Positions 53,967 to 62,276 of a DNA stretch of 64,000 nt are shown in pieces. This stretch comes from an uncultured Acetobacteroides sp. GTDB lineage: Bacteria > Bacteroidota > Bacteroidia > Bacteroidales > ZOR0009. The position numbers and the translations under genes were made by a program. The stretch's first letter is position 1. Each line of letters opens with the position of its first letter. Location of the stretch: contig NZ_OY782755.1 of assembly GCF_963678165.1 (NCBI RefSeq), forward strand, positions 2,728,001 through 2,792,000, written 5' to 3'. The notes under the pieces were generated by a model. The model saw nothing but the letters and a program-made list of their open reading frames with translations. It had not been told where the DNA came from and searched no databases.

Positions 53967-55034
53967 CTACCGCTTTACGCCATTAGGCTCGTTACCGCTA
54001 CCGGCAACCTCCTCGGGAATTGCCGGCGTTGAGCATCTGGCCAGTTTAACTTCGCCTGCATCGGGAACCACGTCGAAGATGAGGTAAGCCGTAGCACCTA
54101 CACGAGCTACGCGGGTGGCAACATCCCGCTTACCCTGTGTGACCTTGGCCGAAGGCCAGCCCTGAGGCATGGGACGCCGCAAGGTTATCGGGTAGCAGTA
54201 GATGGAATCGGGAAGGGTGTCGGTAACCTGCAGCTTAATGGCCTTCTTTGATGCCGATATCTCGGAGACCTTGACGGCATCGCGCTCCTTGCTGTACAGC
54301 GTGGCGTTGGCAAATGTGGTCACCCAAAACGTACCCTTACGCTCGCTCAGATACGCCAGGCTCCTGCGCAGCTCGGCCGATGCGATGGGCGAGTATCCCC
54401 CATCGTTATCGACACCGTGTAGGAGAAAGACGCACCAGCCATTGGCGGCAGCGGCCTTATCGAAGTTCACCTTAAAATCGTCGAACACCTTAACGCCGGC
54501 AAGGCTACCGCAGGGCACCGAGCTGACGTTTAGGTACGACCCCGGTGTCTTGGGCTCTATGAAGCCCTGGCATCCGCGAGCCGAGATGTACCGCTGCCGG
54601 CATACGCTATCGATGCCGGGAGCACAAAACGGGTAGGCAATGGTTAGGCATCGGATGCCCGATATATGGCTTTCGATTGTGCTTTTTGAATTCTGCAGCT
54701 CTACAATTTGCTGCTGAAGCGGAATGTTCGCCAGGTTGGGATGCGAAACCGTATGGCTGGCCACCTCGTGCCCGTTGGCGGCAACTGCCTGTAGCTCGGT
54801 CCAGCTGGTAACCCAGCTGGAAACCATAAACAGGGTGGCCTTAAAGCCAAACTCGTCGAACATGGGGATGGCCACCTTAAATTGGTTGGGGCAGCCATCG
54901 TCGAAGGTGTAGCTGATGGCGGCCTGCCTAAAGCTGGGCCAGGTAGCCACCTCGTATGGTGGCTGAGCATTCTGCGAAAGGGCTGTTTGGCTAAGCATCA
55001 CCAAAGCAGCGAAGGTAAGGAGTAATCTTTTCAT
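53967..55034 (-). CDS. Secreted polysaccharide deacetylase family protein
   Basis: A 355-residue protein from the ATG at 55034 (signal peptide MKRLLLTFAALVMLSQ). A NodB-type domain covers about residues 35-210: AISYTFDDGCPNQF with the catalytic and metal Asp pair, then ASHTVSHPN supplying the two metal-binding His. A C-terminal beta domain (about 250-345) follows. It likely removes N- or O-acetyl groups from an extracellular polysaccharide or peptidoglycan. The frame to 55130 lacks features. Confidence 0.87.
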   Translation of the reverse strand: MKRLLLTFAALVMLSQTALSQNAQPPYEVATWPSFRQAAISYTFDDGCPNQFKVAIPMFDEFGFKATLFMVSSWVTSWTELQAVAANGHEVASHTVSHPNLANIPLQQQIVELQNSKSTIESHISGIRCLTIAYPFCAPGIDSVCRQRYISARGCQGFIEPKTPGSYLNVSSVPCGSLAGVKVFDDFKVNFDKAAAANGWCVFLLHGVDNDGGYSPIASAELRRSLAYLSERKGTFWVTTFANATLYSKERDAVKVSEISASKKAIKLQVTDTLPDSIYCYPITLRRPMPQGWPSAKVTQGKRDVATRVARVGATAYLIFDVVPDAGEVKLARCSTPAIPEEVAGSGNEPNGVKR

Positions 55035-55236
55035 GATACGATTGCGTCTATTTAAGCTGGTTGCCTGCGGCCAGCGGATCTCTTCATTTCTGCCCACAAA
55101 AATGCGAACAAAATGCGGTCTTCCAAGCACACCTCAACAATTGGGGAGGGATATCGCTTTTAAAAAAACATCGATCATGATGGAGGTAGACGTAAAGGAA
55201 TCAACAAGTCGTAGCACAAAGCGTATCCCCTTTGGA

Positions 55237-55413
55237 GGCAGGGCTGTTAAGTTCTGCTTATTTCTTCTTGTCATTCCGGCGCAGGCCGGAATCTCCTAAG
55301 AATTTGCACTAACGTTTCCCTATTAGATCGGCTTCTGCTAACCATCAGGAGATCCCGTGCCGAGCACGGGATGACAGCGCTGATTAACAATATCAGAACT
55401 TAACAGCCCTGCC
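55237..55413 (+). mobile_element. 177-bp MITE-like element, copy 1
   Basis: Ends are 20-bp perfect inverted repeats (GGCAGGGCTGTTAAGTTCTG and its complement). It is flanked by 7-bp direct repeats CTTTGGA (55230-55236 and 55414-55420). Inside are two hairpins (ATTCCGGCGCAGGCCGGAAT and ATCCCGTGCCGAGCACGGGA). It encodes nothing. It inserted into a G-rich GGAGGGG stretch. A second copy in opposite orientation lies at 56662. Confidence 0.92.
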
Positions 55414-55801
55414 CTTTGGAGGGGGAAGGGGGAGGAAAATAGACGTTAGGGGTAAAAACTTGATGCCAATGATAGCTATACACTTCTAAAAATCCACCCC
55501 CTACCCCCCCCGGCGGGGGATATCCTTCGAATATAGAGTAGTGTAAATCCTAAAGGCGAAATCCCTGAACAATTGGGCGGCTGGATGAAGTTCTCGCTAT
55601 ATAGGGGGGGGCGAAGCAACCTCTCAAGGTTCTGAAGAGGCTGCTCGGGCAGGAAATTGGGCTTATCAACATTTTCACTTCACGTAGCATTCCGCCCCCT
55701 CCCGCCTAAGCGGAAGGGATAAGCAGCGTCAATCGACCACTGGTGCTTAGCAGCTATCCATCCTACAAAGCCGAATTCTTCGCATTCGCTTCGGGCGAGG
55801 G
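55414..55801. other. Intergenic region with G/C-rich palindromes
   Basis: No gene is seen. It contains GGGGGAAGGGGGAGG near 55421 and an inverted CCACCCCCTACCCC/CGGCGGGGGATA block near 55495, similar to a CCCCTCCCAAGGAGGGG block near 25000. The end (55680-55801) lies just downstream of the XRE gene stop and has no clear terminator. Confidence 0.4.
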
Positions 55802-56155
55802 CTACCGCTTCGTCCGCTCGAGGATGAAGCGCTCCACCTCCTCCATCTGCTCCAGCGGCAGGTTTTCCACCAGCGTAACCAGCCCAATGGCGGCGTCCTT
55901 GCGGCGGATGGCGTGCAGCGCGTGGCTGATGGGCATGTCGCTGTCGTCCTTGGAGGGGGTCCACTCCAGCAGGTCGTTGGGCGTGCAGTTGAGCCGCTTG
56001 CACAGGAACTCCAGGTCGTCGAACTCGACGGTGCTCTTCTTGTCGTTAATCAGGTTGAAGGCCTTGGTGCGCTTGTAGCCCAGCTTGCGCATGTAGGCGG
56101 TGGCATCGTCGATGCCCTTTAGTTTGAATACCCGCTGTAGGTTTAGCGTTAGCAT
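55802..56155 (-). CDS. XRE-type transcriptional regulator
   Basis: A 117-residue protein with a Cro/CI-like helix-turn-helix in its first 65 residues (RKLGYKRTKAFNLINDKKSTVEFDDLEFLCKRLNCTPNDLLEW corresponds to residues 23-65). The C-terminal half is helical (LVENLPLEQMEEVERFILER). Small Bacteroidota regulators of this kind are common; target unknown. It sits alone among repeats and MITE copies. Confidence 0.8.
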   Translation of the reverse strand: MLTLNLQRVFKLKGIDDATAYMRKLGYKRTKAFNLINDKKSTVEFDDLEFLCKRLNCTPNDLLEWTPSKDDSDMPISHALHAIRRKDAAIGLVTLVENLPLEQMEEVERFILERTKR

Positions 56156-56332
56156 AGCGTCGTATTTTTGAATGGTTTACGCCTCCTAATTTAGCGCTTA
56201 TTCCGGCTGCAGGTGCTGCCAGACCCCCAAGTTCTTGCAAATTCCGACAATAATGGGCGCTCCGCTAGCCGAAATCACCGCTCGCGGCAGCGCCCAGCCG
56301 CCATTTAGCGCCCTCGCTGTCTTGCACCAAAG

Positions 56333-56520
56333 CTCCAAGTCGACTAGACAAGACGCTACAACTTACACCAAGGCTCCAAGTTGACTTGACAAGCCGCTCC
56401 GTCCTACATCGAGGCTCCAAGTCACCTTTATGAAGCATACAATCCCACTCTAAGGCTACAAGTAACCTTCTTAAGGCCGCACACATTACGCTGAAGCAAC
56501 CAACCACCTTGGCAAGGCCA
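56333..56520. repeat. 41-bp tandem repeat array, about five units
   Basis: CTCCAAGT or CTACAAGT occurs at 56333, 56374, 56415 and 56456, 41 bases apart, and a more degenerate GCAACCAACC unit follows at about 56497. Units differ by many substitutions, so the array looks old. The gap between the XRE gene and 56892 has no gene; it holds this array and a MITE copy. Confidence 0.8.
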
Positions 56521-56661
56521 ATCATCTTGTCTTGCAGCATTAAAACCGCACGGTAATTCACCCTCCTTATCGGCAAGCCTCCTGGCCCACTTGCGGGTTT
56601 ACCATGCGAGTTGCATGTGACCATAAGTAACAATTACGTGTACATGAAACCCCTGCCGCTC

Positions 56662-56838
56662 GGCAGGGCTGTTAAGTTCTGATGTTATTAATCAGCGCTG
56701 TCATCCCGTGCTTGCCACGGGATCTCCTAATGGTTAGCAGAAGCCTATCTAATAGGAAAAAACCAGTGCAAATTCTTAGGAGATTCCGGCCTGCGCCGGA
56801 ATGACAAGAAGAAATAAGCAGAACTTAACAGCCCTGCC
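56662..56838 (-). mobile_element. 177-bp MITE-like element, copy 2 (inverted)
   Basis: The same 20-bp terminal inverted repeats as the copy at 55237, same 177-bp length, and opposite orientation; internal sequence is nearly identical with a handful of substitutions. Flanking 7-bp direct repeats are GCCGCTC (56655-56661 and 56839-56845). Confidence 0.93.
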
Positions 56839-56892
56839 GCCGCTCGGTGGGGCAAAGCAAAAAATCAGGAGAAAATTATCCGATACGGCCCG

Positions 56893-57663
56893 CTAAGGCT
56901 CGTCGCAGCCTAGGTTTTTCGTTTTTATGAAGAGTCTCATAAACTCGCGCGTTCGTCGGTTGTAGTCAAACTTCTCCTCCGAGCGCTCAATGTGGACTAG
57001 AGCACGGTTCCACCACCCGAACGTGGTAATGTAAACCCGCGCGTAGGCCATCCAGCTGTCCGAGCTGCGCTGCGCATCAAACTCCGCCCACAACCGCTCG
57101 GGGCAGCAGTTTTTTGCGGCCTGCATGGCCACCACGCTGCGCCAGCCGGCCAGCAGGCTATCGCCACCCGCCACTAGGGCATCCACATGCTTGTGCAAAC
57201 AGGTATCCTGGTAAAACCACTGCTTAAGGAGGCTTGGGTTGGTGTACCCCTGCATGGCAACCCTCGACAGCTGGTAAAGCTGGTTGAGCTCGGCAACCTT
57301 CGATTGCCGTAAGCTGGTCCAGTACGCCGCCTTGGGCAAATCGAGCGACACCAGCCGCTTAAGCGCTTGGAGGTACTCCTGGTCGAGCGCCTCAATGCTC
57401 AGCTTATCGATATCGCTCGGCTTAAACACCGATGGCGTATGGCTTAGCATCAAGCCTGTGTTGTACGATAGCCAGTAGCAATCGTTCATCTGCTGGGCGG
57501 TGTACTTACGGGTGTCGTAGGTGCCGGCATACTCGCACAGCACGTCACTCCACTTATACACCGCCCGTTGGGCAAAGGTGCCAGTCGCCGATAGGGCCAA
57601 TAGCATTACCAGCACGCCCCTCATGGCCCTACTCCTACTCCTGTTCCTGTTCGTCTCAATCAT
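56893..57663 (-). CDS. Secreted protein of unknown function
   Basis: A 256-residue protein from the ATG at 57663; a Met at 57624 (MRGVLVMLLALSATGTFAQ) is equally possible and directly starts the signal peptide. The mature part is helical with several Trp/Tyr and conserved-looking CCPERLWAEF (near the middle of the second half). No domain recognised. It is next to the YdeI-like gene, which ends 37 bases upstream of its start. Confidence 0.65.
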   Translation of the reverse strand: MIETNRNRSRSRAMRGVLVMLLALSATGTFAQRAVYKWSDVLCEYAGTYDTRKYTAQQMNDCYWLSYNTGLMLSHTPSVFKPSDIDKLSIEALDQEYLQALKRLVSLDLPKAAYWTSLRQSKVAELNQLYQLSRVAMQGYTNPSLLKQWFYQDTCLHKHVDALVAGGDSLLAGWRSVVAMQAAKNCCPERLWAEFDAQRSSDSWMAYARVYITTFGWWNRALVHIERSEEKFDYNRRTREFMRLFIKTKNLGCDEP

Positions 57664-57700
57664 TCTGAAGCGCATATAGCAGTTGCTTGTAGCTGGTATT

Positions 57701-58276
57701 TTAGTAGTACTTGCCAATTCCGCCAAATCCTGTAATCAACTTACCATCCCTTGTTTTGCGGATAAAATTCGAAAGCCGCTTCTCAAATTCGTCTGGTCGG
57801 TTTCGTGCAGCCTCAATGTAGCCAATACGAATCCGCTTGTAGGGATCGGAAAACCGCTGATAGTTATCCCAAACCATGCTATCCTGCTGCAATCGGCCAA
57901 TAATATCCCGAGGAAAAACAAACTCCTCGCGTACAGCTGCCTCAATATCCGGCTTTACCTTAGGATGAATTAGGCCTCGGTCCAAAAGCCACCGTAGCCT
58001 CTCCTTATTTGCCTGAGAGTAGTAGTTCTTGTTCTTCCGTGGCAGAAACCACTGGATCTTATGCTTGCTATCGAGACTTTTTACGGTGCTATCAATCCAA
58101 CCAAAGCAGAGGGCCTCTTCGACGGCATCGTTGTAGAGCAGGCACGGCTTAGCTGTCGACTTATTCGGAAAGACAAGCCACACCTCGGGCTCCGCTTCAA
58201 AATGCTCCTCCAACCATTCTCGCCACTCCGCGCGGTTGCTAACGTACAATGTTTTTATGCTGTCTTGCCCCTTCAT
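57701..58276 (-). CDS. YdeI/OmpD-associated family protein
   Basis: A 191-residue cytoplasmic protein of the YdeI family: EWREWLEEHFEAEPEVWLVF near residue 14, VEEALCFGWIDSTVKSLD near 52, WFLPRKNKNYYSQANKERLRWLLDRGLI near 75-102, and GYIEAARNRPDEFEKRL near the C-terminus. Related proteins are linked to resistance to cationic peptides in Salmonella and to bacteriocin protection; the molecular action is not well known. Confidence 0.88.
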   Translation of the reverse strand: MKGQDSIKTLYVSNRAEWREWLEEHFEAEPEVWLVFPNKSTAKPCLLYNDAVEEALCFGWIDSTVKSLDSKHKIQWFLPRKNKNYYSQANKERLRWLLDRGLIHPKVKPDIEAAVREEFVFPRDIIGRLQQDSMVWDNYQRFSDPYKRIRIGYIEAARNRPDEFEKRLSNFIRKTRDGKLITGFGGIGKYY

Positions 58277-58353
58277 TTTATCTAATCATCCTTATAGTCT
58301 GTGCAGCTCAGCGTTGGCGCTTATCAAGAGGCTTACTTGCTTGCTGCCATCCC

Positions 58354-60765
58354 CTACTCTGCCTTAATAGCAACAGTAACGGCGTCCATTCCCGGGGTGC
58401 TTACGGTAAGGTTGATATCGCCCCCCTCATGGGTGCTGCGTACCACCACCAGCGCACGCCCATGCCACGCCTTGCGCGATGTTCCTACGTATGGGTCAAC
58501 ATCCTTAATGTCGGCATTACCAACGCCGACGATTACACCAGGGCCAGAGATGCTAAAGTGCAGCAGGTTGTTGGCGTTGGGCTGAAACACCCCATCTTTA
58601 TCGGTTAGCTCGATGGTTACAAAAGATAGATCCTGCCCATCGGCCGCTATGCTCGTGCGATCGGCCTTTAGCGTAAACTTCGATGCGCTATCGGCGGTTT
58701 TCAGAATAGATGTTTCCACCTCGCTGCCGTTGCTAACCCCTACGGCCTTTAGCTGGCCAGCCGCATAGGGTACGCTAAATGTGGCCTTAAACTGCTGCTC
58801 TTGGCCGGTGGCCTGTTCGCCAATAAGCCTATCGTTCAGGTAAAGGCGCACCTTGGGGTACTTCGAGTAAACCTCAACTTGTATATTTTTTCCTTCGAAG
58901 CCAGGCCAAGTCCAGCTCTCCCAGGTTGGCCATACGGCCCACATGGTTTCCTTAATCTCCAAAGGCTCGGGGGCAGGCTCACGAACGGCCATGTAGAGCT
59001 TCTCCGTGCCGTTGTACAGCATGCTGCGGTAGTGCGATATTGGTTTTCGCCACCCGGTTAGGTCGATATCGCCGCAGTAGGCACCGTGCCAGGGGAAAAG
59101 CTCCCGCTCCCAGTGCTCGCCAGGCGCATCGCCAGAGTAGAACCAGCGGCCAATGCCCGATTCGCCCAGATAGTCGAGGGCCGTCCACACAAAATCGCCA
59201 ACCACGTAGCTGTTATTCTGCACCAGCTGCCAGTTTGCAAAGGCATCGCGGGGGTACGACTCGGTTTGGACAATAACCCGCGAGGGAACCCTTTGGTGAT
59301 CGGAGGCTGCCCTATGCAGCTGGTAGTTGTAGCCGCACACATCGTGGGCCGCCATCAGCGGATCGAACACATCCCAGTCGCTATCCCAGGTGGTCATGGC
59401 CGAGGTTACCGGGCGAGTTGGATCGGCCTTGCGTACCGCACCCGCCAGCTGCTTGGCAATAACCACCGCTTCGGGGCTCTTGCGCTCGATGACCTCGTTA
59501 CCGATGCTCCACATGATGATGGAGGGATGGTTGCGGTCGCGCAGCACCATTGCGTCGATGTCGCGCTGCCACCAATCACCGAATAGCACGGAGTAGTCGT
59601 AGGGGTTCTTCTGCGCCTTCCATCCGTCAAAGGCCTCGTCGATTACCATCAGCCCCAGCTTATCGCACATGTTTAGGAATGCCTCGGAAGGTATGTTGTG
59701 CGAGGTGCGTACCGCGTTAAATCCGGCGTCCTTAAGCAGCTGCACGCGGCGCTCCTCTGCCCGATCAAAGGCAGCAGCGCCCAGGCAACCGTTATCGTGG
59801 TGCACGCAGCCGCCGTTCAGCTTCACCGTTTTTCCGTTGAGCTGAAACCCGTTTTCGGGGGTGAACTTTATGGAACGCACGCCAAACGATACCTGCGCTT
59901 CGTCCATCATCACCTTTTTACCAACCACCTGCAGCTGGGCCTTGTAGAGATGGGGCGCATCGGGACTCCACAGCTGCGGCTTAGCCATGCGAATGGCCTG
60001 TACCACCTCCTGCTCGCTATTAGCGGCCAGCACTACCGACGCTTGGCCTCGGCCCACCGCCCTGTTGGCGGCATCCAGCAGCTGTACGTTGACAACAACC
60101 GCCTGCGGCTGCGCAGTTTCGTTCTTCACGCGTGCCCGCACCTGCGCTGTGGCCTCCTTGGCCGACACCTGAGGCGTTGTAACGGCCACACCCCAGTGGG
60201 CTACGTGCACCAGATGGGTAACCATCATCCACACGTGGCGGTAAATACCCGAGCCGCTATACCAGCGGCAGTTCTTTTGCTTAGAGTTGTCGACCCTAAC
60301 GGAGATCACGTTCTCCTTGCCGAGCTCGAGATACGGCGTTAGGTTATAGCTGAACGACGAGTAGCCGTAGGGGTACACCCCCAACGACTTGCCGTTAACG
60401 AATACCTCAGAATTCATGTAAACCCCTTCGAAGTAGATGGAGATGCTTTTGCCCTTCCAATCGGTGGGCGCCATAAAGGTTTTTCGGTACCACCCGATAC
60501 CTGCTGGTAGGTAACCGCCATCGCGCCCCATCGGGTTGTGGGGGCTTAGCTTCCCTTCGATGCTCCAGTCGTGCGGAAGGTCGAGCGTTCGCCAGCGGCC
60601 ATCGTCGAACTGCCGCTGGCTGGCGGCCGATGTATCGCCTAAGTAGAACTTCCAGCCGCTGTCGAAGAGCTGCTTACGTTGGTTATTGGCCTGCGCATGG
60701 GCTACCGGCTCGGCACCTAGCAGAAAGGCGACCGCCAGCAGTAGTACACTCGATACCTTTAGCAT
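58354..60765 (-). CDS. Beta-galactosidase / glycoside hydrolase family 2
   Basis: An 803-residue secreted enzyme (signal peptide to about residue 25). Domains: GH2 sugar-binding (about 35-185), immunoglobulin-like (190-295), TIM barrel (300-600) and C-terminal beta domains. The acid/base is Glu424 in WSIGNEV, and the nucleophile is Glu502 in VQTESYPR. The active-site W-F-G / NHPS motif (RNHPSIIMW) is present. Likely releases beta-galactose or a related beta-linked sugar from glycans. The SusC/SusD genes common near such enzymes are absent. Confidence 0.93.
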   Translation of the reverse strand: MLKVSSVLLLAVAFLLGAEPVAHAQANNQRKQLFDSGWKFYLGDTSAASQRQFDDGRWRTLDLPHDWSIEGKLSPHNPMGRDGGYLPAGIGWYRKTFMAPTDWKGKSISIYFEGVYMNSEVFVNGKSLGVYPYGYSSFSYNLTPYLELGKENVISVRVDNSKQKNCRWYSGSGIYRHVWMMVTHLVHVAHWGVAVTTPQVSAKEATAQVRARVKNETAQPQAVVVNVQLLDAANRAVGRGQASVVLAANSEQEVVQAIRMAKPQLWSPDAPHLYKAQLQVVGKKVMMDEAQVSFGVRSIKFTPENGFQLNGKTVKLNGGCVHHDNGCLGAAAFDRAEERRVQLLKDAGFNAVRTSHNIPSEAFLNMCDKLGLMVIDEAFDGWKAQKNPYDYSVLFGDWWQRDIDAMVLRDRNHPSIIMWSIGNEVIERKSPEAVVIAKQLAGAVRKADPTRPVTSAMTTWDSDWDVFDPLMAAHDVCGYNYQLHRAASDHQRVPSRVIVQTESYPRDAFANWQLVQNNSYVVGDFVWTALDYLGESGIGRWFYSGDAPGEHWERELFPWHGAYCGDIDLTGWRKPISHYRSMLYNGTEKLYMAVREPAPEPLEIKETMWAVWPTWESWTWPGFEGKNIQVEVYSKYPKVRLYLNDRLIGEQATGQEQQFKATFSVPYAAGQLKAVGVSNGSEVETSILKTADSASKFTLKADRTSIAADGQDLSFVTIELTDKDGVFQPNANNLLHFSISGPGVIVGVGNADIKDVDPYVGTSRKAWHGRALVVVRSTHEGGDINLTVSTPGMDAVTVAIKAE

Positions 60766-60898
60766 ATTCCTTCGTTTGATTATGGCGGGAAATTAGCGCA
60801 TTTTTTCGATGCGATGCAACAGGGCATCAGGCTTTCAGAGGGAATATGCCGTAGAATGGGATCAGCGGTCAGCCAAGATACTGTAGGCTTTTTTTGGG

Positions 60899-60922
60899 AG
60901 CGCAGGCGATGCCTGCGCTTTT
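60899..60922 (+). terminator. AGCGCAGGC hairpin upstream of the GH2 gene
   Basis: AGCGCAGGC at 60899-60907 and GCCTGCGCT at 60911-60919, spacer GAT, then TTT. It lies between the GH2 start and the esterase stop. It shares the AGCGnAGGC/GCCTnCGCT plan with 36016-36038. Confidence 0.55.
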
Positions 60923-60967
60923 GGTTGTTACAGCCTATGGCTTAACAGAAGCATCCGCCCCCCCACC

Positions 60968-61771
60968 TCACCTCCTATTCGCAAAGATGCTACCAAGCTC
61001 CCTGACAAATTCCTTTTCCCACTTCAGACGCTCGTGCCCTCCGTTATAGACTATGGCCGTGTAACTGTACTTCTCCTTTTTAAGCTTCTTTAGCAGCGCC
61101 AAGTACTTATCAAAAGCAAAATCCTCGTTGCTGCCATAGGCAATATGCAGCGTTGGCGAAACACCAGACCTCCACCTTATGCTTTTTACCTCCTCGCCTA
61201 AGGGCGAAAAGCAGATAAGCTCCGAGAAGAGTTCGGGATGCAGCTTGCTCAGCGTGATCCCAAAGCCAGCCCCGTTGGAGACACCGTAAAAGAATCGGCT
61301 GCCCCGCTCCTTCGAAATCGAGTAGCGCGCTTCGATATACGGAATCAGCTCCTTCGTAAAAAAGCCAATATGGTTCACGAGCAAATCCTTCAGCTTTGGA
61401 TCTGCCGATTTCAGTGTCTCCACGTACTCATAATTTCTGTAAGATAAGTTAACAGGTACAGGCTTATCATTCGAGTAAGCACCTGCTAGAATAACGGGCG
61501 GAATGATTTTTCGGTCGATCATCGAATCGAGCAGCGCCCTATAGTGGCCATCGGCAATTATTTGCCCGTCGGTGGCAAATACGACCGGATACTGAACCGA
61601 ATCGGAATAATCTTTCGGGAGGTAAATGCAGATGACGCGGGGTTCGTTCATGTAGCGGCTTTGTAGGGTATCGATAAGGAACTTCGATCCACCCTTAATG
61701 CCTTGCGCGTTGCCAGCCGATGCGAGTAGCGCAGTAGCGGCCAGTAGTAATAGGAACTTCAATTTTTTCAT
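60968..61771 (-). CDS. Esterase, alpha/beta-hydrolase (EsteraseD-like)
   Basis: A 267-residue secreted hydrolase from the ATG at 61771 (signal peptide MKKLKFLLLLAATALLASAGNAQG). The nucleophile elbow is GVSNGAG (Ser near residue 163) and the segment YPVVFATDGQ ... PPVILAGAYSND is typical of the esterase D / ferric-enterobactin-esterase group. The C-terminal catalytic His is in YNGGHERLKW. The longer frame (to 61942) lacks a signal peptide at its start. Substrate could be an acetylated sugar or a siderophore. Confidence 0.85.
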   Translation of the reverse strand: MKKLKFLLLLAATALLASAGNAQGIKGGSKFLIDTLQSRYMNEPRVICIYLPKDYSDSVQYPVVFATDGQIIADGHYRALLDSMIDRKIIPPVILAGAYSNDKPVPVNLSYRNYEYVETLKSADPKLKDLLVNHIGFFTKELIPYIEARYSISKERGSRFFYGVSNGAGFGITLSKLHPELFSELICFSPLGEEVKSIRWRSGVSPTLHIAYGSNEDFAFDKYLALLKKLKKEKYSYTAIVYNGGHERLKWEKEFVRELGSIFANRR

Positions 61772-61970
61772 AGTATAGTGCTTGTAGAATTTTCGGATTT
61801 TAGCGGCATAAAGATAATTCGCTAAGCGTAGATGTGCTCTTGTCTGGCAAAGATTGTTGCCTTCGTCAACGCTATCGTGCAGTATAGGCTGCAGTATAAA
61901 TTCGGCTGCGACTATAACTTCAGCCAAACATGACTGATACAAAACTTGCCAACCCTCTAAAATTCATATC

Positions 61971-62186
61971 CTAATATAAGGCGTTGTTAGCTGCCGCCTT
62001 ATTCTGTGTTGCTATGCCTTCTTCCGATTTTAAGAAGCCTCCACAAGTACACTTCTTATTAAACATCAAGTCCATGATGATAAGCAACGACCATTTGTCG
62101 CCAAATACATCAAGTGAGCAACTTAAATGGGCCGTCAGATCTTTTTTCAGCTGTAGCCATAAAACAACCCAACAAACCGCTTGCAT
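61971..62186 (-). pseudogene. Truncated HxlR-type transcription regulator
   Basis: The frame contains the first part of a winged-helix HxlR regulator (CSLDVFGDKWSLLIIMDLMF, then KCTCGGFLKSEEGIATQ) but stops 14 residues later, so the wing and dimerisation helix are missing; a normal member has about 100-120 residues. Its start is also poor: the frame opens with TTG and the ATG at 62186 is unlikely to be original. It is divergent from the oxidoreductase gene, the usual position for a regulator of such flavin reductases, so this is probably a decayed regulator. Confidence 0.7.
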
Positions 62187-62209
62187 TTTAAAAGTTGTTT
62201 CTATATTTG
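62180..62209 (+). promoter_or_regulatory. Promoter of the flavin oxidoreductase gene
   Basis: CTTG at 62180-62183 and TATATTTG at 62202-62209, 18 bases apart, match the Bacteroidota promoter pattern. The -7 box lies inside the 5' extension of the reading frame, so translation starts at the ATG at 62277. The region overlaps the 5' part of the decayed HxlR gene. Confidence 0.65.
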
Positions 62210-62276
62210 CACTTGCAAAAAGCAAGCAAATTTATTGGGCTATTTCAATAAGGCCAAAACAAAAAAGAAGAAAGAC

